This document shows, piece by piece, positions 17,436 to 25,197 of a stretch of DNA of 64,000 nucleotides. The stretch is from Streptomyces microflavus. Its GTDB lineage: Bacteria; Actinomycetota; Actinomycetes; Streptomycetales; Streptomycetaceae. The notes beneath the pieces are model-generated. The model was not told where the DNA came from and did no database searches. It saw only the letters and a list, made by a program, of their open reading frames with translations. A program made the translations under genes and the position numbers. Numbering within the stretch: the first letter of the stretch is position 1; each line of letters starts with the position of its first letter. The DNA is taken from contig NZ_BMUG01000010.1 in the NCBI RefSeq assembly GCF_014650075.1, positions 186,001-250,000 on the forward strand. The letters run 5' to 3'.

Positions 17436-17612
17436 TCAGCCCTTCTTCGGCCGCGGGGTCGGAGGCGAAAGCAGCAGGGCGCCGCCGCCGGCGAGAAGCG
17501 CGAGGTAGGCGCACTCGCGGGAGTCGCGGTACACGCCGTCGATCTCGCCCGGGTTGAGCGCGGTGTCGAGGTCGAGCTCGATGTCGGTGGCAGTGGTGTC
17601 CGTGGTGTACAT
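17436..17612 (-). CDS. 58-residue peptide heading the operon, candidate precursor or signalling peptide
   Basis: ATG at 17612 has a clear ribosome-binding site (GGGGAG, about six bases upstream). The product is an acidic, Thr-rich N-terminal half (MYTTDTTATDIELDLDTAL), a middle containing DGVYRDSRECAYLALLAGGG, and a hydrophobic then basic end (ALLLSPPTPRPKKG). An acidic leader followed by a short hydrophobic core with Ser, Cys and Pro resembles precursor peptides. However, no lanthipeptide, lasso, linaridin or radical-SAM maturase is encoded nearby, so precursor status is inference. Only ten bases separate it from the next gene. Confidence 0.7.
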   Translation of the reverse strand: MYTTDTTATDIELDLDTALNPGEIDGVYRDSRECAYLALLAGGGALLLSPPTPRPKKG

Positions 17613-18102
17613 GGGTGCTCCCCATCCTGTGGGAAATCGGGTGGATGTACGTACCAAGTCGTGCTTGACGTACGTTCCGAGTGAAAGGGAGGAAGGAGGG
17701 TGCCGCAAATGGAGATCGGGCATCCGTGGCATTTTTCCCTTCAATTGAATGGTGAATTCATGGGACGGTCGGGTGATGAAAGGCCGGGGTTTCGGGGAAT
17801 CCAGGGGGGTCTCGCGGGGGTGGTGCGCGGGCGCATTCACGCCCCGGGGGTGGGCGCGCACGGGGCGCTCGTCGGTCTTCCGGTCACCGGCTGTCTGCTC
17901 CACCGGTCACGGGCTGCCCTGTCGCGGGCCATGCGGCGGCAAAGGGCGGCAAAAGGAGGCCAAGAACGCATCAATATCGCCTCTGAGCTGGTGCGTCGGC
18001 CCCTGCCCGGGTGTCCACTTGAAGGGACGGGCCGCCTGCCCGAATCCCTCGGGCGGGCCGGCCGTCCCCGGAGTGCCTGACCGGCGGACAAGAGGAGCGG
18101 GT
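17613..18102. promoter_or_regulatory. 490-base divergent intergenic region upstream of the peptide operon
   Basis: The region separates the minus-strand peptide operon from the plus-strand zinc-ribbon gene. Near the peptide start, 17647-17675 holds a candidate operator: GTACGTACCAAG, a five-base spacer, then CTTGACGTACGT (CAAG/CTTG arms flanked by ACGTAC). Bases 17725-17765 are AT-richer (TTCAATTGAA palindrome). The rest shows no convincing gene; short frames here have atypical composition. Confidence 0.5.
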
Positions 18103-18459
18103 ATGAGCGAGATCGCAGCGACCACCGTCCACGAGGCGTACGCCTTCGCCTGCATGAGGTGCGGGTACGGCTGGGAGCAGTCCTACGAGATAGAGCACCA
18201 CATGGACATCCACGGTCACGAGTTCGTCGTCTACACGGCGGACGGTGAGCGGGTGCCGTCCCCGCTCTCGACGCCCACCTGCACCAACTGCGGCGGGCAC
18301 GTGGTCCGGATCATGCGCGCCGGGCGGGTGGCCGGTGCCCAGCAGCTGCTGCACGCCCCGCGGAGCGCGAAGAAGGACGCCGGGAAGGTCCCGGCCGCCG
18401 CCGCCTCCGACCGCCACTGGCGGCTGTCGGACCTGCTCCACCCCTTCCACCGCAGGTGA
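18103..18459 (+). CDS. Zinc-ribbon-like protein of unknown function
   Basis: This 118-residue soluble protein has two Cys pairs, CMRCGY near residue 18 and CTNCGG near residue 64, the pattern of a small zinc ribbon. A His-rich segment (EIEHHMDIHGHEF) lies between them. The C-terminus is basic (HRWRL-type, ending PFHRR). ATG at 18103 follows AGGAGCGGG. It lies alone upstream of the TatD hydrolase gene. The function is unknown; it could bind nucleic acid or protein through the ribbon. Confidence 0.75.
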   Translation: MSEIAATTVHEAYAFACMRCGYGWEQSYEIEHHMDIHGHEFVVYTADGERVPSPLSTPTCTNCGGHVVRIMRAGRVAGAQQLLHAPRSAKKDAGKVPAAAASDRHWRLSDLLHPFHRR

Positions 18460-18582
18460 TGCGCCTCCACCGCAGGTGACGCACGTGTGAGCCGGGCCCG
18501 GCGCCACCGGTGACCGCCTCCCCGCGTGAGGGCCCCGGGGTCCTCGTACGCCGGTGGACCGGGCCCTCGTAGAGTCGTCCGC

Positions 18583-19449
18583 ATGAGCCGTACCGAAGCC
18601 CCGCCGCTGCCCGAACCCCTCCGGGTCCCGGTCGCCGACTCCCACACCCACCTGGACATGCAGGACGCCACCGTCGAGGAGGCCCTCGCCCGGGCCGCCG
18701 CGGTGAACGTGACGACGGTGGTCCAGGTGGGCTGCGACGTGGCCGGCTCCCGCTGGGCCGCCGAGACCGCGGCCGCCCACCCGGCCGTCCACGCCTCGGT
18801 CGCCCTCCACCCCAACGAGGCCCCGCGCATCGTCCACGGCGATCCGGACGGCACCGCGCGGCAGGGGGCCCGGGAGCCCGGCGGCAAGGCCGCGCTGGAG
18901 GAGGCGCTGGCGGAGATCGACGCGCTGGCCGCCCTCGACCACGTACGCGGGGTCGGCGAGACGGGCCTCGACTTCTTCCGTACGGGCCCCGAGGGGATCG
19001 CCGCCCAGGAGGAGTCGTTCCGGGCCCACATCGAGATCGCCAAGCGGCACGGCAAGGCCCTGGTGATCCACGACCGGGACGCGCACGCGGACGTCCTGCG
19101 GGTCCTGCTCGACGCGGGCGCGCCCGAGCGGACCGTGTTCCACTGCTACTCCGGCGACGCCGAGATGGCCGAGGTCTGCGCACGGGCCGGGTACTTCATG
19201 TCCTTCGCGGGCAACGTGACCTTCAAGAACGCCCAGCCGCTGCGCGACGCGCTCGCCGTCGCCCCCACGGAGCTGGTCCTCGTCGAGACGGACGCGCCTT
19301 TCCTCACCCCCGCCCCGTACCGCGGACGGCCCAACGCCCCCTACCTCATTCCGGTCACGCTCCGCGCGATGGCCGAGGTGAAGGGCGTGGACGAGGACAC
19401 GCTGGCCGCCGCGATCTACGACAACACGGCACGCGCGTTCGACTTCTGA
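18583..19449 (+). CDS. TatD-family metal-dependent hydrolase
   Basis: This 288-residue TIM-barrel hydrolase has the TatD metal ligands: HxH in DSHTHLD, the Glu in GVGETGLDFF, His in LVIHDRDA, His in FHCYSGD and Asp in ETDAPFLTP. TatD enzymes act as 3'-5' exonucleases or DNA repair nucleases in the cytoplasm. ATG at 18583 was chosen because the extension upstream is low complexity. An Ala/Gly-rich insertion (around residues 85-100) is common in Streptomyces members. It precedes the Rpf-like gene by 118 bases. Confidence 0.9.
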   Translation: MSRTEAPPLPEPLRVPVADSHTHLDMQDATVEEALARAAAVNVTTVVQVGCDVAGSRWAAETAAAHPAVHASVALHPNEAPRIVHGDPDGTARQGAREPGGKAALEEALAEIDALAALDHVRGVGETGLDFFRTGPEGIAAQEESFRAHIEIAKRHGKALVIHDRDAHADVLRVLLDAGAPERTVFHCYSGDAEMAEVCARAGYFMSFAGNVTFKNAQPLRDALAVAPTELVLVETDAPFLTPAPYRGRPNAPYLIPVTLRAMAEVKGVDEDTLAAAIYDNTARAFDF

Positions 19450-19567
19450 CCCCCGGTCACACCTTCCCGGCAACGCTCTGTAGCCGTGTCGCTTTGGAGA
19501 GTCACCGGAGCTCCGCTATCGTCCCCGCGCACGACGGGGTGGTGGCGGGCGGATCTTCGGGAGCGGC

Positions 19568-20923
19568 GTGAGTACTTCGCAGGGCAGTCACCGGGCGGCG
19601 CGCGGCGGACGGCGTACGGCACTGGCGCCGCCGCCCCCAGCCCCGGTGCCGATGGCCCCTCCCGGCGCGTTCCACCAGCAGCTGACCGTGGCCGACGGGG
19701 TCCTCGTCGAGAGCGGTGGAGCCCACGCCCCGACGGTGGTCGACATCCCGCTCCCGGTGCCCCGGCAGGGACCCACCCGCGCCGCCGCCCGGCGGGCCGC
19801 CAAGCGCCGCCGCCGTACGTTCGCCGGGAACCCCGACACCCTGCGGCGGTTCGTCCCCAAGGCTCTCGTCGTCGCCTTCCTGGCCGGCGGCACCACCGCG
19901 TTCGTCGCCGACGACAAGGCGGTACGGCTCGACGTCGACGGCACGCCCCGCACCCTGCACACCTTCGCCGACGACGTCACCGAGCTCCTGGCGGACGAGG
20001 GCGTCAGCGTCGGCCCCCACGACGTCGTCGCCCCGGCCCCCGGCGCCGGGCTCGACCACGGCGACGAGGTCGTCGTCCGCTACGGCCGCCCCCTCGACCT
20101 CACGCTCGACGGTCACCACCGCCGGGTGTGGACGACCGCCGACACCGTGGACGGGGCCCTCCGCGCGTTCGGGATCCGCGCCGAAGGGGCGTACCTCTCC
20201 GTCTCCCGCTCCGCCCGGATCGCCCGCACCGGCCTCACCCTGGACGTCCGCACGGAACGCACCGTGACCTTCATGGCCGACGGCCAGGAACGCACCCTGC
20301 GCACCAACAGCGCCACCGTCGGCGAGGCCCTCGCCGAGGCGGGCATCACCCTGCACGGCCACGACACCACCTCCGTCGACCCCGCGAGCTTCCCGCGCGA
20401 CGGCCAGACGATCTCCGTCATGCGGATCACCGACACCCGCGAGGTGCGTGAGGAGAGCGTCCCGTACGCCGTCGAACGGAGTGAGGACCCCGAGCTGTTC
20501 CGGGGCACCGAGGTCGTGGAGCGGGCGGGCCGCAACGGCGTGCGCCGGGTCACGTACGCCGTGCGGACCGTCAACGGCGTCCGGCAGAAGCCCCGCAGGA
20601 CCGCCGAGGAACTGGTCCACCGGCCGGTCAGCCGCATCGTGCGCACCGGCACCCGGCAGCGGCCCGCATCGGTGGCCGGGGCGGACGGGCTGAACTGGGG
20701 AGCGCTCGCCGCCTGCGAGTCCGGCGGGCGGGCGGGGGCGGTGGACCCGAGCGGGACGTACGGCGGGCTGTACCAGTTCGACACCCGGACCTGGCAGTCC
20801 CTCGGCGGCAGCGGGCGGCCCCAGGAGGCCCCGGCCGCCGAGCAGACGTACCGGGCGAAGAAGCTCTACGTACAGCGGGGGGCGAGTCCGTGGCCGCACT
20901 GCGGCCGTAGGCTTACCGGGTGA
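19568..20923 (+). CDS. Resuscitation-promoting-factor-like cell-wall hydrolase (DUF348/G5/Rpf)
   Basis: This 451-residue protein has the RpfB layout. After a low-complexity basic N-terminus and a membrane anchor (LVVAFLAGGTTAFVADD), there are three DUF348 domains (each beginning V-x-x-x-V-D-G type strands, residues ~115-270). A G5 domain follows (SVPYAVERSEDPEL), and then a C-terminal Rpf/transglycosylase domain (LNWGALAACESGGRAG to YGGLYQFDTRTW). Glu in ACESGG is the catalytic residue. Such proteins cleave peptidoglycan and promote spore germination or growth. Its TGA overlaps the GTG of rsmA (GTGA), placing it at the head of an rpf-rsmA-ispE unit. Confidence 0.9.
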   Translation: MSTSQGSHRAARGGRRTALAPPPPAPVPMAPPGAFHQQLTVADGVLVESGGAHAPTVVDIPLPVPRQGPTRAAARRAAKRRRRTFAGNPDTLRRFVPKALVVAFLAGGTTAFVADDKAVRLDVDGTPRTLHTFADDVTELLADEGVSVGPHDVVAPAPGAGLDHGDEVVVRYGRPLDLTLDGHHRRVWTTADTVDGALRAFGIRAEGAYLSVSRSARIARTGLTLDVRTERTVTFMADGQERTLRTNSATVGEALAEAGITLHGHDTTSVDPASFPRDGQTISVMRITDTREVREESVPYAVERSEDPELFRGTEVVERAGRNGVRRVTYAVRTVNGVRQKPRRTAEELVHRPVSRIVRTGTRQRPASVAGADGLNWGALAACESGGRAGAVDPSGTYGGLYQFDTRTWQSLGGSGRPQEAPAAEQTYRAKKLYVQRGASPWPHCGRRLTG

Positions 20924-21795
20924 GCAGCACAGAGCCCGACGCCCTCCTGGGCCCCGCAGACATCCGCGACCTGGCCGCGAAGCTGGGCGTACGCCCGACC
21001 AAGCAGCGCGGTCAGAACTTCGTCATCGACGCCAACACCGTCCGCAGGATCGTGCGCACGGCCGAGGTCCGCCCGGACGACACCGTCGTCGAGGTCGGCC
21101 CCGGGCTCGGCTCGCTGACCCTGGCGCTGCTGGAGGCGGCGGACCGGGTGGTCGCGGTCGAGATCGACGACGTGCTCGCGGGTGCCCTGCCCGCCACGGT
21201 CCAGGCGCGGATGCCGGAGCGGGCCGACCGCTTCACCCTCGTCCACTCCGACGCGATGCTGGTCACCGAGCTGCCGGGCCCCGCGCCCACCGCGCTCGTC
21301 GCCAACCTCCCGTACAACGTGGCCGTGCCCGTCCTGCTCACCATGCTGGAGCGCTTCCCCAGCATCGAGCGGACCCTCGTCATGGTCCAGGCCGAGGTCG
21401 CCGACCGGCTGGCCGCCCGGCCGGGCAACAAGGTCTACGGCGTGCCGTCGGTGAAGGCCAACTGGTACGCGGAGGTCAAGCGCGCCGGGTCCATCGGCCG
21501 TACGGTCTTCTGGCCCGCCCCGAACGTCGACTCCGGGCTCGTCTCGCTCGTCCGGCGCACCGAGCCCATCGCCACCACCGCGACCCGCACCGAGGTCTTC
21601 GCGGTCGTGGACGCGGCCTTCGCCCAGCGCCGCAAGACGCTGCGCGCGGCCCTGGCCGGCTGGGCCGGCTCCGCGCCCGCCGCCGAGGCCGCGCTGGTCG
21701 CCGCCGGGGTCTCGCCGCAGGCGCGCGGGGAGGCGCTGACGGTGGAGGAGTTCGCGGCGATCGCGGAGAACAAGCCGGAGGTGTCGTCCCTGTGA
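20920..21795 (+). CDS. rsmA: 16S rRNA (adenine(1518)-N6/adenine(1519)-N6)-dimethyltransferase
   Basis: This 291-residue KsgA/RsmA enzyme dimethylates two adenines in the 3' helix of 16S rRNA using SAM. Visible motifs are KQRGQNFVIDANTVRRIV, the SAM-binding VVEVGPGLGSLTL, and the catalytic NLPYNVAVP (NLPY). The C-terminal domain ends with LTVEEFAAI. GTG at 20920 overlaps the upstream stop by four bases, and its own stop overlaps the GTG of ispE. Coupling to ispE is a known actinobacterial arrangement. Confidence 0.96.
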   Translation: MSSTEPDALLGPADIRDLAAKLGVRPTKQRGQNFVIDANTVRRIVRTAEVRPDDTVVEVGPGLGSLTLALLEAADRVVAVEIDDVLAGALPATVQARMPERADRFTLVHSDAMLVTELPGPAPTALVANLPYNVAVPVLLTMLERFPSIERTLVMVQAEVADRLAARPGNKVYGVPSVKANWYAEVKRAGSIGRTVFWPAPNVDSGLVSLVRRTEPIATTATRTEVFAVVDAAFAQRRKTLRAALAGWAGSAPAAEAALVAAGVSPQARGEALTVEEFAAIAENKPEVSSL

Positions 21796-22706
21796 GCGCT
21801 GTCCGTACGGGCGTCACCGTCCGCGTCCCGGCCAAGGTCAACGTCCAGCTCGCCGTGGGCGCCGCCCGCCCCGACGGCTTCCACGACCTGGCCAACGTCT
21901 TCCTCGCGGTCGGCCTGTACGACGAGGTCACCGCGGCCCCCGCCGACGAGCTGCGCATCACCTGCTCAGGACCGGACGCCGCCCAGGTCCCCCTGGACGC
22001 CACCAACCTCGCCGCCCGCGCCGCCGTGGCCCTGGCCGAGCGGTACGGCATCACGCCCGCCGTCCACCTCCACATCGCCAAGGACATCCCGGTCGCGGGC
22101 GGCATGGCGGGCGGCAGCGCCGACGGGGCCGCCGCCCTGGTCGCCTGCGACGCCCTGTGGGGGACCGGCGCGAGCCGTGACGAACTCCTGGCCATCTGCG
22201 CCGAGTTGGGCAGCGATGTGCCGTTCAGCCTGGTCGGCGGGGCCGCGCTCGGCACCGGACGCGGCGAGAAGCTGACCCCGATCGAGGTCGGCGGGGCCTT
22301 CCACTGGGTCTTCGCGGTGGCGGACGGGGGGCTGTCCACGCCCGCGGTGTACGGGGAGTTCGACCGGCTCACGGCAGGGGTGGAGGTCCCCGAACCGGCC
22401 GCGTCACCCGCGCTGCTGGCCGCCCTGCGCTCCGGCGACTCCGGCGCACTCGCGGCCGCCCTGAGCAACGACCTCCAGCCCGCCGCGCTCTCCCTGCGCC
22501 CCTCCCTCGCGGACACCCTGGCCGCGGGCACGGAGGCGGGGGCCCTGGCCGCCCTGGTCTCCGGATCCGGACCGACGACGGCGTTCCTGGTGGAGGACGG
22601 GCCGACGGCCCTCAAGGTCGCCGACGCGCTGCTGGCGTCGGGGACCTGCCGCAACGCACGGGTGGCACCGGCTCCGGCGCGGGGCGCGCACGTGGTGACG
22701 GCCTGA
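21792..22706 (+). CDS. ispE: 4-(cytidine 5'-diphospho)-2-C-methyl-D-erythritol kinase
   Basis: This 304-residue GHMP kinase phosphorylates CDP-methylerythritol in the MEP isoprenoid pathway. The start VRVPAKVNVQLAVG contains the substrate-binding Lys, and the glycine-rich ATP loop is PVAGGMAGGSADGAAAL. The C-terminal motif is VSGSGPTTAFLV. GTG at 21792 overlaps the stop of rsmA (GTGA). Length and motifs are normal for Streptomyces. Confidence 0.96.
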   Translation: MSAVRTGVTVRVPAKVNVQLAVGAARPDGFHDLANVFLAVGLYDEVTAAPADELRITCSGPDAAQVPLDATNLAARAAVALAERYGITPAVHLHIAKDIPVAGGMAGGSADGAAALVACDALWGTGASRDELLAICAELGSDVPFSLVGGAALGTGRGEKLTPIEVGGAFHWVFAVADGGLSTPAVYGEFDRLTAGVEVPEPAASPALLAALRSGDSGALAAALSNDLQPAALSLRPSLADTLAAGTEAGALAALVSGSGPTTAFLVEDGPTALKVADALLASGTCRNARVAPAPARGAHVVTA

Positions 22707-22760
22707 GCCTGCCGAGCCGCTGAGTCGGTTCGCGGAGGATGTCCGCGTGACCGCCACCGG

Positions 22761-23405
22761 TCAGGCGGTGCGGCGGACGACGAGGACGTGGTCGGTGACT
22801 TCGGCGGTGGTGCCGTCCGGGCCGGTCGCGGTCCGTCGCGGTGACGCGGCCCGCTCGACCGTCCAGACGGCCGGGTCCAGCGCGATCCCGTCGGCGACCT
22901 CCTGCGGCCCCGGGTAGTGGGCGTCCGGGTCCTGGTTCCACGACCAGGGCGCGGTCGAGCCGTGGTCGACGACCAGCAGCCGCCCGCCCGGGCGCAGAGC
23001 GTGTGCCGCCCGGCGCAGGACGGCCGCCCGGTCCAGTTCGTGCGGGGTGTGCAGATAGTGGGCGGTGACCAGGTCGAACCCGCCGTCGGGGCCCTTCGGG
23101 AAGGACGCGTCCAGGTCGTGCTGCTCGGCGGTCACCCGGTCGCCCAGGCCGAGCGAGCGGGCCAGGGTGGTGAGCCGCTCGACCGCCACGGCCGAGAGGT
23201 CGACGGCGGTGACGCGCCACCCCCGGCGCGCGAGCCACAGCGTGTCGCCGCCCTCGCCGCAGCCCAGCTCCAGCGCGTCGCCGGGCGGCAGGTCGGAGAC
23301 CGTCTCGGTGAGCCGGACGTTCGGGCGGGGGTCGGTGGCGGCGGTCCGGGCCGCGTAGATGCCGTCCCAGGACGTGCGGGCGTCGATCGCGTCGGGGGTG
23401 TTCAT
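22761..23405 (-). CDS. Class I SAM-dependent methyltransferase
   Basis: This 214-residue protein has the Rossmann methyltransferase motifs: ALELGCGEGGDTLWLARRG (motif I), VDLSAVAVERL (motif II) and FDLVTAHYLHTP (motif IV). It resembles TehB/UbiE-like methyltransferases with HSP-type C-terminus (VVDHGSTAPW). It is divergent from a cupin-XRE regulator, with a perfect palindrome in the 103-base gap (23482-23502), so the regulator likely controls it. The substrate is unknown. Confidence 0.85.
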   Translation of the reverse strand: MNTPDAIDARTSWDGIYAARTAATDPRPNVRLTETVSDLPPGDALELGCGEGGDTLWLARRGWRVTAVDLSAVAVERLTTLARSLGLGDRVTAEQHDLDASFPKGPDGGFDLVTAHYLHTPHELDRAAVLRRAAHALRPGGRLLVVDHGSTAPWSWNQDPDAHYPGPQEVADGIALDPAVWTVERAASPRRTATGPDGTTAEVTDHVLVVRRTA

Positions 23406-23451
23406 CGGGGCTCCTCCGGTCGGGATGTGTGCTGCCGTGGCACGCGTCCAG

Positions 23452-23502
23452 TCTTGCCAGGGCCGCCGCGATCCGCACGGGATCTTGCCGTTCTGGCAAG
23501 AT
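23452..23502. promoter_or_regulatory. Candidate operator of the cupin-XRE regulator
   Basis: A perfect inverted repeat ATCTTGCC-GTTCT-GGCAAGAT covers 23482-23502, only six bases before the regulator's ATG at 23509. A further half site, TCTTGCCA, lies at 23452-23459 near the methyltransferase gene. The position suits autorepression and control of the divergent gene. Confidence 0.6.
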
Positions 23503-23508
23503 GACCGC

Positions 23509-24102
23509 ATGGGCGGAGACGTGGACGGCGGCAGGGAAGTGGACGGCGTGCTCGACGCGGTGGGCCCCCGGCTGCGTGCGCTGCGCCGCGAGCGTGGCAT
23601 CACCCTCGCCGGCCTCGCGGCGACGACCGGGGTGTCGGAGAGCACCCTGTCCCGGCTGGAGAGCGGCCGGCGCCGGGCGACCCTGGAGCTGCTGCTGCCG
23701 CTGGCCCGTACGTACGACGTTCCGCTGGACGATCTCGTCGGCGCCCCGCGCACGGGCGACCCCCGGATCCATCTGAAGCCGATCCGGCGGTTCGGCATGG
23801 TCTTCGTCCCGCTGTCCCGGCGGCCGGGCGGAACGCACGCGTTCAAGATGATCATCCCGGCCCGCCCGGAACCGCTCGAACCGACCCCGCAGACCCACGA
23901 GGGCTACGAGTGGGTGTACGTGCTCAGCGGCCGCCTCCGGCTGGTCATCGGGGAGCGGGACCTGACGCTGCCGCCCGGTGAGGCCGCCGAGTTCGACACG
24001 TCCTTGCCGCACTGGCTGGGCAGCGCCGACGGCGGCGCGGTCGAACTCCTCATCCTGTTCGGCCCGCACGGGATGCGGGCGCACGTACGCGCCGACCTGT
24101 GA
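23509..24102 (+). CDS. XRE-family transcriptional regulator with cupin sensor domain
   Basis: This 197-residue protein has an N-terminal HTH_3 domain (RLRALRRERGITLAGLAA, then TGVSESTLSRLESGRR) and a C-terminal cupin barrel (EGYEWVYVLSGRLRLVIG, LPPGEAAEFDTSLPHW). This layout is typical of small-molecule-responsive repressors. It is divergent from a methyltransferase gene and lies directly behind the palindrome described at 23482-23502. The cupin His residues (EPTPQTHEGY and LPHW) could bind a metal or ligand. The ligand is unknown. Confidence 0.9.
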   Translation: MGGDVDGGREVDGVLDAVGPRLRALRRERGITLAGLAATTGVSESTLSRLESGRRRATLELLLPLARTYDVPLDDLVGAPRTGDPRIHLKPIRRFGMVFVPLSRRPGGTHAFKMIIPARPEPLEPTPQTHEGYEWVYVLSGRLRLVIGERDLTLPPGEAAEFDTSLPHWLGSADGGAVELLILFGPHGMRAHVRADL

Positions 24103-24144
24103 CGGCCGTGACGGCCGCGGGTCACCGACCGGCGCGCGTACCCG

Positions 24145-24885
24145 TCACTGCCAGCGGTACGGAGTGATGCTGGGGTCGTAGGAGCAGGTGACCATCGTCC
24201 GGTTGGTGGCCTTCAGGGTGCGTCCGCGGTCGGCCTTCGCGCAGAACTGGCCGTCGACGACGGGGTGGCCGTTGGACGTGCAGGCGTATCCCTGCTTGCC
24301 GTCGGAGCAGGTGATCATCGACCCGCCGGCGGGCTTCGGCGCGGTCTTCTTGGGGGCCGGGGCGGGAGCCTGGGGCTCGGCCGTCCGCGGCGCGGCCGTC
24401 GGCTTCGGCTTCGGCTTGGGGGCGGGCGGCGTGTAGGCCGGGTCGTTCTTCTGGTGCAGATAGCCGTTGAAGCTGGTCGTGCAGTCGCTGAAGTCCTCCG
24501 CGAGCTTCACGGTGACCGTGGTGGCGGCCGTGAGCCGTGTGCCGTGCCCGGGGCTGGCGTCGCAGATGTACCAGGCGTCGTGGTCCCGGGGGAGGACGAC
24601 GTCCTTGTGCTGGGCGGCGGCTGTCAGGCGTGCGGGGGATATGTCCTGGCGGGTGAACTCCGCCCGCGCCTCCTCGTAGGTCTTGCTGTGCAGGACGGGC
24701 ATGGCCGGATCGGGCGTGGGGGACGGGGTGGGGGCGACCGTGGGGGTGGCCGAAGCGGTGGCCGAGGCCGAGGCGGTGGACGCGGCCGCAGGCGCGCTGT
24801 CGTCGGTCTGTGTGCCACCCCCGCATCCGGCCAGGGCGAGCACGCCGAGGAGGGCGAACGGGGCGAGGTGGCGAGGGATCCGCAC
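24145..24885 (-). CDS. Putative lipoprotein with a PASTA-like domain
   Basis: GTG at 24885 gives a 246-residue precursor with a lipoprotein signal: basic start, hydrophobic core PFALLGVLALAGC, with lipobox LAGC and the acylated Cys at about residue 21. A Ser/Thr/Ala-rich spacer (TASASATASATPTVAP) leads into a PASTA-like fold (YEEARAEFTRQDISPARL to TTVTVKLAEDF). After a Pro/Lys-rich linker there is a Cys-containing C-terminal region (SMITCSDGKQGYACTSNG and FCAKADRG). The protein is likely anchored outside the cell. Its precise function is unknown; PASTA domains often bind muropeptides. Confidence 0.75.
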   Translation of the reverse strand: MRIPRHLAPFALLGVLALAGCGGGTQTDDSAPAAASTASASATASATPTVAPTPSPTPDPAMPVLHSKTYEEARAEFTRQDISPARLTAAAQHKDVVLPRDHDAWYICDASPGHGTRLTAATTVTVKLAEDFSDCTTSFNGYLHQKNDPAYTPPAPKPKPKPTAAPRTAEPQAPAPAPKKTAPKPAGGSMITCSDGKQGYACTSNGHPVVDGQFCAKADRGRTLKATNRTMVTCSYDPSITPYRWQ

Positions 24886-25197
24886 GGTGCTGGTACTCCG
24901 GTTCTCGGAAACGGCGGGCGCCGCGGCAGATCGCCGTGGGCCGGCCGATGGGGCCTGCCCCGCGAGCCGCGACGACAGGCCGCGCGGAGGTGCGGACACC
25001 CCTGCCGGCATGCGCCGTCTCCCCCGAAGAGCAGCTTTTGTGCTTGTTTTACTCGGCACGCACCGGCCTGTCCAGGTCTACTCCGCAGTACGGCAAATCG
25101 GCCCCGCCCGCGCCCCGGGCCGGCCGCCGACTCCGGTACTCAGGCGGCGAATTGAGTACCCGTACCCTGACGCCCCGGCCATGCCCGACGCGAACGT
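24886..25197. other. 312-base divergent intergenic region, nothing recognised
   Basis: The region lies between the lipoprotein gene (minus) and the acyltransferase gene (plus). It presumably holds both promoters; cggcgaattgagtacccgta just before the acyltransferase start is a possible promoter area. I see no hairpin, repeat or small gene that I can support. Confidence 0.3.

Noticed and set aside
17436..17612. Lanthipeptide precursor with LanB/LanC/LanM enzymes
   Set aside because: No lanthionine synthetase or dehydratase-like gene is present; only unknown proteins and a hydrolase follow.
17700..18080. A plus-strand gene in the 490-base gap before the zinc-ribbon gene
   Set aside because: The translation is low-complexity, has no family resemblance or ribosome-binding site, and codon bias is weak.
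19450..19567. c-di-AMP (ydaO) riboswitch before the Rpf-like gene
   Set aside because: The gap is only 118 bases and lacks the conserved riboswitch elements; the known Streptomyces riboswitch precedes other rpf genes.
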